From NCBI GenBank assembly GCA_017311315.1, contig CM029636.1, forward strand, positions 20,656,139 to 20,720,138: DNA of 64,000 nt, in the 5' to 3' direction. Shown here in pieces: positions 25,557 to 38,047 of this stretch. This DNA comes from Dendrocalamus latiflorus (lineage: Eukaryota > Streptophyta > Magnoliopsida > Poales > Poaceae). The number at the start of each line of letters is the position of its first letter. Positions within the stretch are counted from its first letter, which is position 1. The position numbers were made by a program, and so were the translations under genes. The notes below the pieces were generated by a model, which was not told the origin of the DNA, ran no database searches, and worked only from the letters and a program-made list of their open reading frames with translations.

Positions 25557-27589
25557 ATCCTATGTAGTTTCTGATCTAGATTGGTCGCATATAATAGATA
25601 TGTTGTAGTAGTATATTGGATCTATTACTAGTCTGGTATGATAACCTAGATTGGTTCTTATGGATAGACTAGCTTAGGCATTGACTGATGAGATCAATCG
25701 GCTTCAGTGTTAGAAAATAGGTTCATGATAAACTGATTGGTTTTGGTTCTGCCTATTCATGGTCGCATCGCATGATACCCCTATTGGTCATGATTCCACC
25801 ATCAAGGTAAGCCATGATGCATAGCCGTATGGGGCCAATTGATTGGTTTTGTCACTATCGCCGACCAATGCGATTGATCAATAGAAATTGAGCCAATCAG
25901 ATTGGTTCGGAATTAGGTTGATATGATTAATTCGATGAAATTTTCAAGGCAACTTCATGAATAGGATTTGTCTCAAAAAATAGGATTCTACCCCTCCAAA
26001 CCCCACCCGCTAACTGACTAGCATAAACTTAGTGCTAAAATTTTGCATATACATTTTATGTTGTAAATAATGCCACCACCTACTTCCTCCATATCCAGTT
26101 TTAACTTGTGATCTATTCTCGAGAAAGAAAAACCAAGTGAAACAAATTTCATTGATTGGTATCATAACTTGAGAATTGTTCTCAAGCAAGAAATAAGGAA
26201 TATATTCCAGATGTTCCATATCCTGATGAACCAGTTGAAAATGCTACTCGTACTGAAAAGAATGATTATGAGAAACGTAGCAATGACTCACTTGAAGTTA
26301 GCTATCTCATGCTTGCCACCATGAATTCTGAGCTTCAGAAGCAATATGAGAACACAAATACCTACAATATTATTGTGAGTCTTAAACGTATGTTTGAGAA
26401 CTGACAAGGGTTGAAAGGTATAAACCTCTAAGTTATTATTTGCGTGCAAGCTAGCTGAAGGAAGTCTGGTGAGTCCTTATATAATCAAAATGATTTGTTA
26501 CATTGAGAATTTAGAAAAACTTGGTTTTCCTCTTAGCTAAGAGTTGGCTACTAATTTGATTCTCCAGAAGCTCCATCCGAGCTTTAAGCAACTCATTTTG
26601 AACTTTCATCTGAATGGCATGGAGAAGTCAATGACCGAATTGCATAGGATGCTCAAGTTAGTGAAGGAAAGCATTAAGAAAAGCTTTAATAAAGTGATGA
26701 TGGTTAAGAAGACTACTAACTTCAAAAATAAGAAGGCTAAGGCTTTGAGCAAAAGAAAGGATGTGAGAAAAACTCAAGATGAGATCTTTAGTATTAAATC
26801 TATGCTTCAGAAGCATAAGATTTGCAATGCACCTGACACCATTTGCTACCATTGCCATAGGACAGAACATTGGAATAGGAACTGCAAGAAGTACTTAGTA
26901 GAATTGGAAAAGAAGAAGGAAGGTAAGATTTTCACTTCAGATATAAATGTTATAGAAATGAATCTTACTACTTGTCATATTGATTCTTGGGTATTTGATA
27001 TCGGATCGGTTGCTCACATTTGCAATTCGATATAGGGCTGGATAAGGAGTAGGAGTATGGCAAGAGGGGAGGTTGATCTTCGCGTGTGCAATGGAGCAAG
27101 AGTTGTTGCATTCGCTATTTGCGCTTTACCATTATCTTTATGTTCAGGATTAGTTTTGCAATTAAATAATTGTTATTATATTCCTACCTTAAACAAAAAC
27201 ATAATTTTTATTTCATGTTTGGGAGCAAATGGTTATGAGTTCAAAATAAAGAACAATTGTTACTCAATTTATTTAAATAATATGCTTTATAGTCATGCTT
27301 CATTGGTGAATGGATTATATATTTTCAATCTTGAGGATGTGCCTGTCAATAAAAGGCTTTGGCCTAATGATTTAAATTCCATTAATATTTGGTATTGTCG
27401 TTTGGGTCACATAAATGAGAAGTGCACATTGAAGCTCCACAAAGATGGTCTTCTAAACTCATTTGATTTTGAATCATTTGAAATATGTAAGTCTTGTTTA
27501 CTTGGCAAAATGACTAAGGCATATTTTACTGGTCTAAGTGAGAGGGCAAATGATTTGTTGGCTCTTGTACATATAGATATATGTGGACT

Positions 27590-28884
27590 AAATTGTCAAT
27601 ACCATTCCAGTACCGACCAGTACAGCCAAATGCACCATACCATCACCTAAACCAGTACAAAGTAGTCCTGTGTACCGCACTGGCCCTAATACCAGCCAAT
27701 ACTAGCCATACCTCCTTTGGTACCGGTCAATACCGACCATACTGGTGGAATTGATAATACCCACTGATCAGAAGGTGTCCTTGGCGGCCACCTAGGCGCC
27801 GCGTAGGTCCTGGGCGGTAGGGTCCCACCGCGCCTTGGCCCCAAGTCAGGTGGTTGGGCGGCGAGGCGGTTCAAGGCAACCTCGGTGTGGCGGTCTGCCA
27901 TGCGGGCACGGTGGCCGTGTGGCACCTAGGCGCGCGAGGCTGCAACCAAGAGTAGGGGAAGGCGGCGACCAAGAACAGGGGAAGAGGGAGAGGGACTAAG
28001 GGCTTACCAAGAGTCCAAGACCTAGCTGAGGGGATTAGGTTTTCACCGCAGCACGCCGCACCAAACCCCACTGAAATTAGCCACATCGCCATCGATGTTC
28101 CCTTCTGCCTCCGCCTCCTATCCCCTTCGTCATCTCCCCTCCACCGTCTCCTCTGCCTCCTTGTAACTGTGTCCTCCAATCCTCTGCCGTCTCCCCTCCG
28201 TCGATAACTCCGCTGGCCTCACGACCCTACTCCCCTCTACTCAATAGATCTATGGGGAAGATCGGAGGTAGGCGAGGCGATGAGGGGTGGCGAGCGGAGG
28301 AGGAGGGAAATGGTAGAGGGGAGAAGTGAGGGGTCGAGATCTGTGAGGACTTAGATCTGTGGGGGAGGTGGTAGGTAGGGAGGAGAGATGGAGGACATTA
28401 GGGTTAGATTTATATAGGATTTGATGACTCGATCTGGGACATTGGATCTCCATTGGGCGGTCTAAACTCTAACTAATTTTCTTGAACATTCGTTATAGGA
28501 TTTGATGACTCGATAAGGGATGTGGATCTCCATCAGATGGTTTAAAATCTAACTAATTTTTATCTAAACATCAAATATATATGCATGCTTGCTTATGGTC
28601 GGCCTGCTATCCTCATTTTTAATTCAGCTGCCTAGGCCCCACCATGGCACCCGTCTAGCGCCTAGTGCCTTCTTGAGCATTGATAATACCATCTATTGAA
28701 TTATATGTTATATTTGGTAATACTAGAATGTATTTAAAATAATAATGCAAATGACATTTGGTGTCGATCGGTACTCATATTATTATATTAAATCCAAAAT
28801 GGTACGCTGGTATGGATCGGTACTGGAATGTACCATTTTAAGAACCAAACCAATATGGCCTCTGGTATGGTATTGACAAGCATG
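27590..28884. mobile_element. Nonautonomous TIR element inserted in the old copia integrase (8-bp target duplication)
   Basis: ATGTGGAC lies on both sides (27,582-27,589 and 28,885-28,892), and the copia reading continues across it. Inside, TTGTCAATACCAT(T/A)CCAG is found at the left end and, inverted, at the right end, each a few bases in from the border. Several CCGGTCAATACCGACC-like subterminal repeats are present. The 8-bp duplication suggests hAT, but 8-9 bp also fits Mutator-like elements. It encodes no transposase. Confidence 0.75.
27762..28678. mobile_element. Second insertion nested inside the TIR element
   Basis: A 12-bp direct repeat, ATTGATAATACC, lies at 27,750-27,761 and again at 28,679-28,690. 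The 917 bp between them differ in composition from the host element. The ends carry imperfect inverted CCTAGGCGCC / GGCGCTAGAC-type sequence (GGCCACCTAGGCGCCGCG on the left, CTGCCTAGGCCCCACC and GTCTAGCGCCTAGTGCC on the right), as in Mutator-like elements of grasses. The inside is GC-rich with CCGCC-rich plus-strand sequence at 28,050-28,250 that could be a captured gene 5' end, but no product is recognisable. Confidence 0.6.
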
Positions 28885-30585
28885 ATGTGGACCAATGAGC
28901 TCATTAGCCAGAGGTGGTTTTCAGTACTTCATAACTTTTACCCGATGGCTTTAGTCAACATAGTAGCATCTACTTAATGAGGCATAATATAAATCCTTTG
29001 GAAAGTTCAAGAAATTTTAGAATATGGTATAGAATCAACACAGCAAGGCAACATAATTAAAGCCTTATGATCAGATCGTGGGGTGAATATTTGAGCTATG
29101 AGTTTGGTGATCATCTGAAGTAACGTGGAATTATTCCACAGCTAACTCCACCGGAAACATCTCAATGGAATGAGATATTTGAATGACGGAATTGGACCTT
29201 GTTAGACATAGTTCGGTCTATGATGGGCCAATCTAATCTATTATTGTGTTTTTAGGGGTATGCTCTAAAAACAACTGCGTTCACATTAAATACGGTTCCA
29301 TCAAAATCCGTAGAAAATACACCATGTGATATATGAATAGGGAAGGGTCTCGGGTTGTTTCAGCTCTATGGAACAGGCATCAGCCCCACGTAGGTCTAAA
29401 AGGCTACATCAATTGCCGATAAGGTATTGGAATGATATTTTATTATTAGACAATGATGAGCCTAAAACTTATGAAGAAGCAATGATGAGCCTAGACTTCG
29501 AGAAATGCCTTGAAGCCATGAGATCTAAAATACAATCCATATATGACAATCAAGTTTGGAACTTCGTTGATCCACCTAATGGTATAAAAACCATTGAGTA
29601 CAAGTGGGTTTTTAAGAAAAAGATAGACGTGGATAAAAATGTTCATATCCAAAAGGCACAATTGGTGGCAAAGGGTTTCAAATAAATTCAAGGTGTTGAT
29701 TATGAGGAAACTTTCTCGCCTGTCGCTATGCTAAAGTCTGTCCGAATTATTCTAGCTATTGCTGCATGTTTTGATTATGAGATATGGCAAATGGATGTCA
29801 AAATAGCTTTTCTAAATGGAAACCTACATGATGATGTGTATATGACACAGCCTGAGGGGTTTGTTGATCCACAAAGTGGTAGAAAGATATGAAAATTTTA
29901 GTGATCTAACTATGAATTAAAGAAAGCATCTTGGAATTTGAACATTCGTTTGGATGTGTATAAGCAAGCATCAAAAATGAAGAAAAAGCTTGTGTTTACA
30001 AAAAGGCTAGTAGGAGCGCATTTATTTTTTGGTATAATATTTGGATGACATATTACTGATCAAAAATGATATTCTTATGCTTAAATCCTTCAAGTCTTCA
30101 TTAAGAAATAGCTTCTCTATGAAATACTTATGAGAGGTAGAATATATTTTGGGCATAAAGTTCTGTATAGATAGAACTAAAAGGATAATTAGATTAATCC
30201 AAGATATGTACATTGACAAGATGTTGAAGCAATTTAACATGCAAGATTTTAAGAGGGTTTTTTTGTCCATGTCACATGACATTTGTCTTAGCACATGGCA
30301 TTAGTCTTAGCAAGACTCAGTGTCCATCAACACCTGATGAGCAAGACCAGATAAGTAACATTTCATATGTTTCTACCATTGGGTTTATTATGTATGCCAT
30401 GCTTTGTACACAACTAGATGTGTCATATGTTTTAAGTGTTATGAGTAGATATCAATCGAATCTAGTTAAAAGGTCACTGGATAGCTGTAAAGAACATCCT
30501 AAAATATTTTAGAAGAACTAGAGATGTGTTCCTTGTTTTTGATGGTGGGGAAGAACTGATCGTAAATAGTTACACTAATCATCAT

Positions 30586-30775
30586 CCGGCACAACATAAG
30601 AATTCTTGACTTTGATCCAAATTTCTTGCCCTTAAGCCTCGATGTATACGAGACTTCTAATAAGAGAAATCAATTCCATCAAAAACGGGTGATTTAGTTG
30701 AATACTTGTTTGATACCATAGCTTTTAAGACTGATTAAGATCTATGAAAAGAGCTAACCGGGCTCAGATACCACT
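30586..30775 (-). mobile_element. Leader fragment of a truncated minus-strand copia
   Basis: On the minus strand, the primer-binding site TGGTATCTGAGCCC (30,773-30,760) follows the LTR end at 30,776 by two bases, and untranslated leader continues to about 30,586. There it abuts the old copia pol. No gag or pol of this element is present. Confidence 0.6.
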
Positions 30776-32339
30776 TGTAGGGTCGGTATGGCAACAGAGG
30801 AGTATGAATGATGTCTTCAAAATTTTTTCTTAAATATTCACCGATCCTTTACTCTAATAGTGATTGAGCTATAAAGATTAGGATTGAAAACTAACACCCA
30901 AACAAGCAACTCAAGAAATCAAAATCTAGAGAAATCAACACTCAGGCGGTTAGACCGGCTAGCAGGGTCAGTCTGATCGGGCCTGGTGGTTAGGCCGCCA
31001 GCAACACGCTAGTCAGACTGGCCTCAGGCAGACCGATAGGGGTGCAGTCTGACCAGCTTCTTCTATTCCAGAACTGAAACTTTTAGCCTGAGCTGATGTA
31101 ACATTTGGTACAACTTAAAAAATCTAAGCCGAAATGATATGAAACCTAAGGATCGCAAGAATCTATGACAAAGTTTAGACCTTTCGGAAGAACATGTAAG
31201 ATTGCACCAAACCAGGACAAAAATGAAAATGAGGAATATGACTTACTTGTGTGAAGAGTATGGCCAAGATGACTCTAAATGTATTTCCACATGTCATAGC
31301 AAGCAAGAACTCCCGAAGTTTTGAGGCAAAAACACCTAGATCAAGAAATCGCCTAAGAGGTTTAATCCAACAACATCAGATAATTTCAAGAACCTAGCAA
31401 ATCTGATATCTAGATGGATGAAGATTGATTTCTATGAGATATCTTTATCACTTACTCGTAGTTGGCATCCAACAAGATTAGAAAGGGGAGAGAAGATCAA
31501 AACCAACAAAATCAAGAGTAAATAAACCAAAGTAAGAGAAATCCCATTAGGATGAACAAACTTGATATATTGCTACTTGAAGATGCAGGTTTTATAACCA
31601 CTTCACGTAGAGGACAAGAGGGCACACTACAACACTCATACTTCTCAAACCCTAACCCTAGAACTTTTGGCTTCAATGAGAAAAGCTAGGTTAGTTGAAT
31701 GGTTTTCTTGAAAGTCTCCATCCCAACCCAATAGATGAGACAATTAGCCCACATCTAACCCTAATAGAAATTATCCAATAGCACATATAGGGAAAATCCG
31801 TTAACCCCACACAATATAGGTTTTACTCACACACTACATTTATGCATGCTTTTCAAACAATATAAGCTCGAATTTGCAAGTTCCTTAACTTTTGATCAGA
31901 CTTGATCTTTAGAGCTTCTCTTAGACCTAAACCACTTTCCCAATACTGCTCAAGTGCCATGGTTTTGATCTATCAGATCACCAAAATACCCTAGTTTTTG
32001 GTATTTGGCAGCTTATCAAAATATCCTTTCTTGACTCAGTTTTCATCTTCCTTAGCAAGCAATCGTCATACTTTCCACATGTATATACACCACTAGCTCA
32101 CTACATGTTGGCAAGTCTCTTCCGTTCTGGATCCATCAGATTTCGTCTCATTTGGACTGGCCAAGTCACATAGTGTAACCCATCGTTCAAGCTTCCTTTC
32201 AACATTTCCTGCATTCCTCGTACTATGCTTGAGTTCAGCCATCTCACACAATATTCTTAATCGTTCTAGGCCTTGGCTCTTCTATTGGTGTAGCCCCGAT
32301 TCTCGTTGTTGACTATGGTTGACTCTAAACGACCCTACA
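30776..32339 (-). repeat. LTR of a truncated minus-strand copia, 1,564 bp
   Basis: Its ends form a perfect 10-bp inverted repeat: TGTAGGGTCG at 30,776 and CGACCCTACA ending at 32,339. A primer-binding site lies next to it on the inner side. The LTR contains repeated 'GGTCAGTCTGATCGG / AGTCAGACTGGCC'-like motifs shared in style with the LTR at 59.2-61.3 kb. The partner LTR and body are absent, so this is a 5' LTR remnant. Confidence 0.7.
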
Positions 32340-33705
32340 CATCTAATGACTAAGAAAGCATTTATGGACATAAGTTCTTTATAACTTGACCACATTAGTC
32401 AACATATACTTCATGCAATACATATGCACTAACTTAAGTCAAACCAAATCAATCTATAACTCAATTTTGCCCAAAACTCAATTTTTTACCCGAAGGAAAC
32501 TCTCCTATCGGTCAGACCACTAGAAGTGGCTGGTCTAACCGCCATACTGGCCGATCAAACCAAGTCTGCAACAATTTCAAAAAAAACTGTAAATTTATAA
32601 GATCCAAATTTCCACTTCTCTAGAATAGCAATAGTTCATCACAACAGTGCTCTGAAAGTCTTGTCACGCAATGCGTTTGATCCACCCAAATCTACAGCGT
32701 CTACCAAATGCGTCCTGTTAATTATAAATGGATCGATGATCAAACGGAGAATCCAATGGGTCGCACTCGATCGATCACCAGCTCCATCATGCATCACTCA
32801 CTCACTCCCTAGGATACTAGCTAGACTACCACGCATGTATTATGCTCCGCAACAATGTTATATACAACTAACTTTTGAATGGTACATAGTCGCTAAATTA
32901 TGCCCCGAGGGATTGCTCCCTAGGGGGAGTTGCCATGTCAGCACTTATGAAGAAAAAAACCCTTCGTCTTTTCGAAATCATGTATAGGTCCTTAGTCTTT
33001 CCAAAAAAGGCCCCTTCCACATCAATAATATCTCAAGAAGGTGCTCCAATTTTGCAGAATTACATATGGGTCCTTGAATTTTCCAATGAGGCCCTCTTTT
33101 TACGTGATTAAACCCTGTGTTTTCCCCGAAAAATATGTGCGGGTCCTCTGTTTTTCCAGAAAAGCCTTTTACTTTCTCAAAAAATACTACAGATCCTTGA
33201 TTTTTATAAAATCCCGCCTATGAATTTTCAACTCTTGTTTCGGTCTACATGGTAACTAGTGTGACATGACGCCACATTTCCGCAGCTAGTACATATAAAG
33301 CTAACCAGCTTAGCTGCCTTAGCAGATCAAAGCGGCGGTGATCCGATGGCAATTCAATAGTACTTGTCTTGATCATTTGGGCTTTTTTGGTGGCTTATGG
33401 CTGAAAAGCACTGTAGCTGGCTGAAAAAACACTGTAGCTGACAGAGGCTTATTTAGCATAATTAAATTTAAAAAATTAAAAAATATAAAAATATATGTTA
33501 GCTCATTACGTATAATACAAACAAATACGGAAAAAACCGGCAAAAAAGCTCAACAAAAAGTCAAAAGTTCAAAAAAAGACGAAATTTATAAATAGTAAAA
33601 AATAAGCCAGAAGCTCACCACAAAAAACTTGATGAGCCTGTGACCGGGTCTGTCGCACAAAACGTGAGCTTTTTTGTACGGTAAGTTTATCTTTTTAGGA
33701 AAAGG
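32340..33705. other. Unassigned flank with weak degenerate repeats
   Basis: No gene is visible. At 32,975-33,215 a loose repeat of 'GGTCCTTGA-TTTTCCAAAAAGGCC' recurs about four times with irregular 50-80 bp spacing. At 33,380-33,640 there is an AT-rich MITE-like tract with 'GCACTGTAGCTG' motifs and 'AAGCCAGAAGCTCA'. A similar tract occurs at 55,850-56,080. Confidence 0.4.
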
Positions 33706-33813
33706 GGCCTCGTTTAGAACACGGGATTTCTTTTCTAATTTCTACTGGAATTTAATCTTTTCTTATGATTTTTTTTTGTAAAAGTCATAGGTTGCTAATT
33801 TCCAAACAGGCTC
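33706..33813. mobile_element. Possible small hAT-type MITE
   Basis: GGGCCTCGTTTAG at the left end and CAAACAGGCTC at the right end are inverse to each other with mismatches. The size is about 108 bp. No target duplication is evident. Confidence 0.3.
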
Positions 33814-34253
33814 AATTGGTGGGTAGTTGATCGATCGAAAGGGACTAGAGCGTTGGTTTTGGATTAAGGGTCAGTTTGTATTGATTTTTATTGATGATTT
33901 TTTCTGTAACCGATAAAAGTAGCATGTCGAATGCACAAATGCACAGTTCACCAATCGCGTGTGCATCCGGATCCAGATACACAGAAGGCCGGAGCTGGGA
34001 TTCTTCTGCATCAAGCCCGTACGCACAGAAAACAGCAGCGCACAAAAGCCCAAAACACGCGTCATGGGTCCTTCTCTAATCTAAACTAATAAACCAACAG
34101 TTAAAATTATCCTATATCCACCCAACAATTACCTGCTCCACAGTCATAATCTTAACTACATCCACACCACAATATGCACCCAGAAATACACCATCCTAAA
34201 AACGTGCGCACCAGATTAACTCTCCTCCATTCTCTCTCCTTACTCAACCATAT

Positions 34254-34905
34254 CCGACGATCATCCATCAATGGATCTGCAGTACCCCTCCCACGTCCCG
34301 CTCTCCGCTCCTCCCTCGCTCCTCCTCCGCCTCCGTCTCCCCCGCTCCTCCTCCTCCCCCGCTCAGCCGCCGCCTCCTCCTCCCCGCCTCCGTCTCCCCC
34401 GCTCCTCCTCCTCCCCCGCTCAGCCACCGCCTCCTCCTCCCCCCACCCCTCCGCTCCGCCGCCGCCGCCTCCTCCTCCCCCCACCCTGCGCCGCCGCCTC
34501 CTCCTCCCGTCCCCACCCCTCCCGCACCCTCTCCCCACGTTCACCTGTTGCGCCTCCTCCTCCCCCCGCCCCGCGCCGCCGGCGCCTCCTCCCCCGCTCC
34601 TCCGAATCTCGTCGCTCCTCCCCTCCCTCCTTCGCCGCCGCTCCGCCCGTCGCTCCTCCCCTCCCTCCGCCGCCGCTCCGCCCTCGCCTCCTCCCCTCCC
34701 TCCTACGCCGCTCCACCCTCGCCTCCTACCCTCCCTCCTTTGCCGCTCCGCCCTCACCTCCTCTCCACCCCCAGTCTCCTCCCCAATTCTCGCGGTCCCG
34801 ACCACCACCTCCTCGCCTCCCACCCCGCTTCCTTCCACGCCTCCTCCAACCAAAACCCTAGATCCCAGCAGCAGCCGAAACCGCAGGCCCGCAGCCGCCG
34901 CCCCG
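34254..34905 (+). other. C-rich, low-complexity 5' leader with 57-bp direct repeat
   Basis: The stretch is dominated by CTCC/CCGCC repeats. CTCCGTCTCCCCCGCTCC occurs at 34,331 and again at 34,388. Long ORFs on both strands here (Pro/Arg-rich on plus, Gly/Arg-rich on minus) follow from composition and are not genes. The end, with AAAACCCTAGATCCCAGCAG, looks like a plant gene 5' untranslated region captured with the exon that follows. Confidence 0.6.
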
Positions 34906-35193
34906 ATGCAGCGAGCCTTCGAGGAGATCTCCGACGACGAGTGGTCTCATCATCCCCACGTTCAAGCCCTCGCGCGTCCTCAAGCGCCCCCACCGCGCCG
35001 CCCAGCCGGCCTCGCAGCCTCCCCTGGAGATGAGCGGTGTGACGAGCGCGCCGTGGCGGGACACCTTCGAGCTCGACCGCGCCGACGTCCGGTACCTCAA
35101 GCTCCGCGACTCTGCTGAGCACTTCGCCACCCTGCAGCTTGGCGTCTGCCCCTTCCGCTGGGACCCCGCCAAGTCCGCCTTCGTCGCCCACCC
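34906..35193 (+). pseudogene. Captured gene fragment: start of an unknown protein fused to a PARN-type poly(A) ribonuclease exon
   Basis: The ATG at 34,906 opens MQRAFEEISDDEW. After a frameshift the frame with FKPSRVLKRPHRAAQPAS runs without break into LEMSGVTSAPWRD (35,024), then FELDRADVRYLKLRDSAEHF, LQLGVCPFRWDP and FVAHP, and stops at a GT donor (35,194). The last part matches the N-terminal nuclease region of plant PARN-like CAF1 (DEDD) ribonucleases. In that family the first catalytic Asp precedes 'LEM', and here it is replaced by Pro from the upstream fragment, so the product would lack a catalytic residue. The origin of the EEISDDEW piece is not identified. The hybrid looks like a transduplicated chimera and not a working gene. 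Confidence 0.75.
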
Positions 35194-35486
35194 GTGCGTC
35201 GTGCTATCGTCCTCTCCCCTCCTCTCTCCCCTGGGGCCGCCGCCGCCGAGCCCTCCGTCTGCTTTGAAGAAGCCCACTGTAAAACCAAATATACTCCGCC
35301 GCAAAGAAGTAAAAGCATTTCATGTTGAGGAGATGTCTCATGCTTTCATTAACAATGCACACTGCCTACACATAGTTGTGTCAATCTTAATATGGAATTG
35401 TTGGTTTGTTGTACATCTTGCTATATGTTCTCTACTCTGGTTGTGGTATTACAAATTGAACCTACTGCTATGCTGTTCTATATGTA

Positions 35487-35871
35487 GTTGTTGGATGTTG
35501 CGGTGAGAAAGAAAGAGGGAAGAGGCCGGTGATGACAAAGATTGCAGCTGAGAAAAGTGATGTTGTTATGTTGACATCCGACAATCCAGCAAATGAAGAT
35601 CCTTGTACGGTTATTAGTATTTGATTATGAGATCACAGTGTGTTTTGAATGCATGAATGCTCTGAAATTTTACACAAATTTGTTGTTCATGAGCAGTGGA
35701 TATCCTGGATGATATGTTGGTGGGCGTAGGGTGGACCATGGAAGAATACTTGAAGTATGGTGCAAATGATTATTACCCACCCCTACCAAACGGCCATAGG
35801 CTCTTCCTCCATGATGTTAGAAGAGTTGCAGTGCGCGCTGCTGTTGCGATGGGCGAACAAGGCGATGTAAT
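35487..35871 (+). pseudogene. Captured gene fragment: MurE-like ligase, two exons
   Basis: Exon a (about 35,487-35,604) reads GEKERGKRPVMTKIAAEKSD, then VVMLTSDNPANEDP. Exon b (35,697-35,871) reads DILDDMLVGVGWTMEEYLKY, then GANDYYPPLPNGHRLFLHD and VAVRAAVAMGEQGDV. The intron has GTACGG and GAGCAG ends, and the split Leu codon is restored by splicing. This is the C-terminal region of plastid MurE (UDP-MurNAc-tripeptide ligase family; in angiosperms a component of the plastid transcription machinery). Only this portion was captured, and the ATP-binding part is absent. Confidence 0.88.
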
Positions 35872-36208
35872 TGTAAGTTTTCTCTAAAATTCCTCACTAT
35901 CTGGAGGCCTTTTGTGAAGAAATTGTTGAAAAATGTTGAAGTTGAGTCTCCATGCATATGATATTGTATACAAATAACGATGTCAAATTCCAAGTACAAA
36001 GGATTTCAAAGATCTAATCCCAATCTCACTACATGTCTGCTTCCATCTGTTAGATGAGTAGTAGAAAGACTTATGAACTAGGTTACTGTATCATCTGTCA
36101 TTTATTTAATTGAAGCTCTCACTCCTGTCATATTGAATCTGTTTGGGTTAGAATACAAATGTTATACAAAAAGTGGACTTTCTGCTGATTTTTTTACTTT
36201 TGGTGCAG

Positions 36209-36340
36209 ATCGACAATGCTAGATCAAATGCATATAGTTACAGACCGTTGGTGGAGCCCTCTGATGAGGAGTCTAACGCAAGAATGGGTACATGACGTCC
36301 TAGATTATGTGGAGTTTCTGAGACTTCAAGTAAAGGTAGA
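36209..36340 (+). pseudogene. Possible captured bHLH helix-2 fragment
   Basis: After a TTTGGTGCAG acceptor, the frame with MRSLTQEWVHDVLDYVEFLR and LQVKV resembles the end of helix 1 and helix 2 of plant bHLH factors ('MLDEI.DYVKFLRLQVKV'). The match is short and the upstream part does not align, so the call is tentative. Confidence 0.4.
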
Positions 36341-36511
36341 TTTAGTGTGCTATTATCTAGGAACCATAAACCATTGTTTGTGTCTGCTTTTCTACAGGGA
36401 GTGCTGCAGCATCAGTTAAAACAATTACAACAGTGTTCCTCTGGCTTGTTCCTGTGGAATGATTGCTGGATGTTTATTTGTTGTTATCGATGAAGTTATC
36501 CTATGTTCAGA

Positions 36512-37395
36512 TGGTACTACTCTCTGCCATATGTGGCGGCAAACATCCACTACTGATTGTGGGAGCTGCAGAACCAACTATTACCATGTACTTATCTCTA
36601 CAGCTTTGCCATAAAAACAGTCGAACGATTATTTCTTCTGTGGGTCGGATGGTAAGGGATGATAAGTTGAATAAATGCTGCTCTTATTTGCCTTTCAGTT
36701 ACACTAAATGCTACCTATATTTCTTTATTTCTTTTTTACCATTGACAGGGATTTGCATCTGGACTGCTGTCATGCTGTTCCTCATGTCAATGTTTAACGC
36801 TAGAGTTATTATAAATAGATTTACAAGGCTTCCAAGACAACTATTTGGAATGTTGATCACAGTTCTGTTCATGTAAGAAGCTATCAAGGTATACAATTTG
36901 GTAGCTATTCAATCTAAGTTGTGTAATTTAGTAGACAGTCACTCGCTACATAGCCTGTGTTCTGCAGGGAATGTTGAGCGAATTCAGTGTGCCTGAGGAT
37001 AAAGACTATAGCCTACCGATATACCAGTTCCAATGGGTATATATTAACAATCTGCTTGGAATTATCTTCTTAGTGGGCCTGCTCTATACTGCAACAGGGA
37101 GCAGGAGTGCGAGGTCATCGGCTCATCGTTATACGGCGCTGGTTTGTCACATTTATCTATATATTTTTGATCCCACAGTAGTCTCCGTATACCAACTACT
37201 AATGCTCCAGCTAATTTAACCTGCAGGGTGGCAAAGGAGCTTAATTGCTGACTATGGCGTTCCACTCATGGTCGTACTGTGGACAACATTGTCATATTCA
37301 TTGCCAAGTAAGATCCCTTCAGAGGTTCCTAGGAGGCTCTTCACCCTGCTTCCTTGGGAACCCAAGTCACTGCAGCATTGGACAGTAGCGAAGGT
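36512..37395 (+). pseudogene. Captured gene fragment: BOR-type borate transporter, four exons
   Basis: Exons are 36,512-36,650, 36,750-36,891, 36,968-37,141 and 37,227-37,395, all with GT-AG introns. They read PLLIVGAAEPTITMY; then ICIWTAVMLFLMSMF, INRFTRLPRQLFGMLI and EAIK; then GMLSEFSVPEDKD, YQFQWVYINNLLGIIF and GLLYTATGSRSARS; then LIADYGVPLMVVLWTTLSYS and VPRRLFTLLPWEP. This is the central membrane domain of plant BOR borate exporters (SLC4-like). Conserved 'LFIQEAIKG' is broken by a stop, TAA at 36,872, explained by CAA to TAA. Both ends of the transporter are missing. A weak continuation near 37,530 (FAQQKLAEQKQ) may be the next exon. Confidence 0.88.
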
Positions 37396-37861
37396 AATAA
37401 GGCAGTTTACCTTGATTCCGTGGATTGGTGAAAACATAGTCAAGCAATTCCTTGAATATACTTAATCAGGTTACTTGTGAATCATTCTTCTTTTTCACAT
37501 ATAAGAATCCCACTTCATTATGTTTCAGATATCTCTTTTCGCTCAACAAAAATTAGCTGAGCAGAAACAAAATAGCATTGTAGCCCTTTTTTTAATTATA
37601 ATTAATCAATTAGACTTTTTCTATGTGTGCTGTACACTAGCCACTCTTAATAAGCCGATTGGTCGAACGCATCAAAGTTGTGAACATTTAAACAAGGAGA
37701 CCCTTGAACTGGAGCCACAACGTTGTATATTGGGCTGCTGATCATCTTCAGGTACAAATTTTGTGCAATTGCATGAGGAGATTTCAGGTGCTGCACTTCC
37801 TTCTAGGTATTCTCGTTTTTTTAATATTATCACTGGTAAGCTTCTGTTCTTTAGGAGATAA

Positions 37862-38047
37862 TTGGTCCCCATGAGGATTGAGAGTTACCTGGAGGCAGTG
37901 GATCTGCCTAAAGGCATCGTTAGCTTCTTCTCCTCAAATAAGAACTTCAAGAGCAGTGAAGGAGTTCTCATTCACGTCAACAATCTGTTAGTTAAGTCTG
38001 CTCTGAAGATCGAAGAGGAATTTAGGCAGCTGATGAGTACGGACAGG
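37862..38047 (+). pseudogene. Captured gene fragment: EXO70A1-like exocyst subunit exon
   Basis: GPHED, then after a 2-base deletion ESYLEAVDLPKGIVSFFSSN, KNFKSSEGVLIHVNNLL and KSALKIEEEFRQLMS, ending at a GTGAG donor. This is a conserved N-terminal coiled region of plant EXO70A1 (exocyst tethering subunit). It is a single exon with a frameshift at its start, so not functional by itself. Confidence 0.85.

Larger units (their letters stand above)
25557..30585 (+). pseudogene. Decayed copia gag-pol (relative of the 46.9-50.8 kb gag-pol), interrupted by a TIR element
   Basis: The untranslated leader runs to about 26,090. Then come Gag remnants (RSILEKEKPS..., NLRIVLKQE; about 26,098-26,850), a zinc knuckle CYHCHRTEHWNRNC (about 26,850), protease WVFDIGSVAHICNS with the catalytic D-T-G changed to D-I-G (about 26,990), a GAG-pre-integrase block WYCRLGHINEK (about 27,390) and an integrase start HIDICG. 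The integrase is split by the 1,295-bp insertion at 27,590-28,884 and resumes at 28,893. Reverse transcriptase follows (KWVFKKKIDVDKNVHI; IWQMDVKIAFLNGN near 29,785). Alignment with the young copy is lost near 30,585, before RNase H is complete, and no 3' LTR is present in the window. Stops and frameshifts are frequent. Confidence 0.85.
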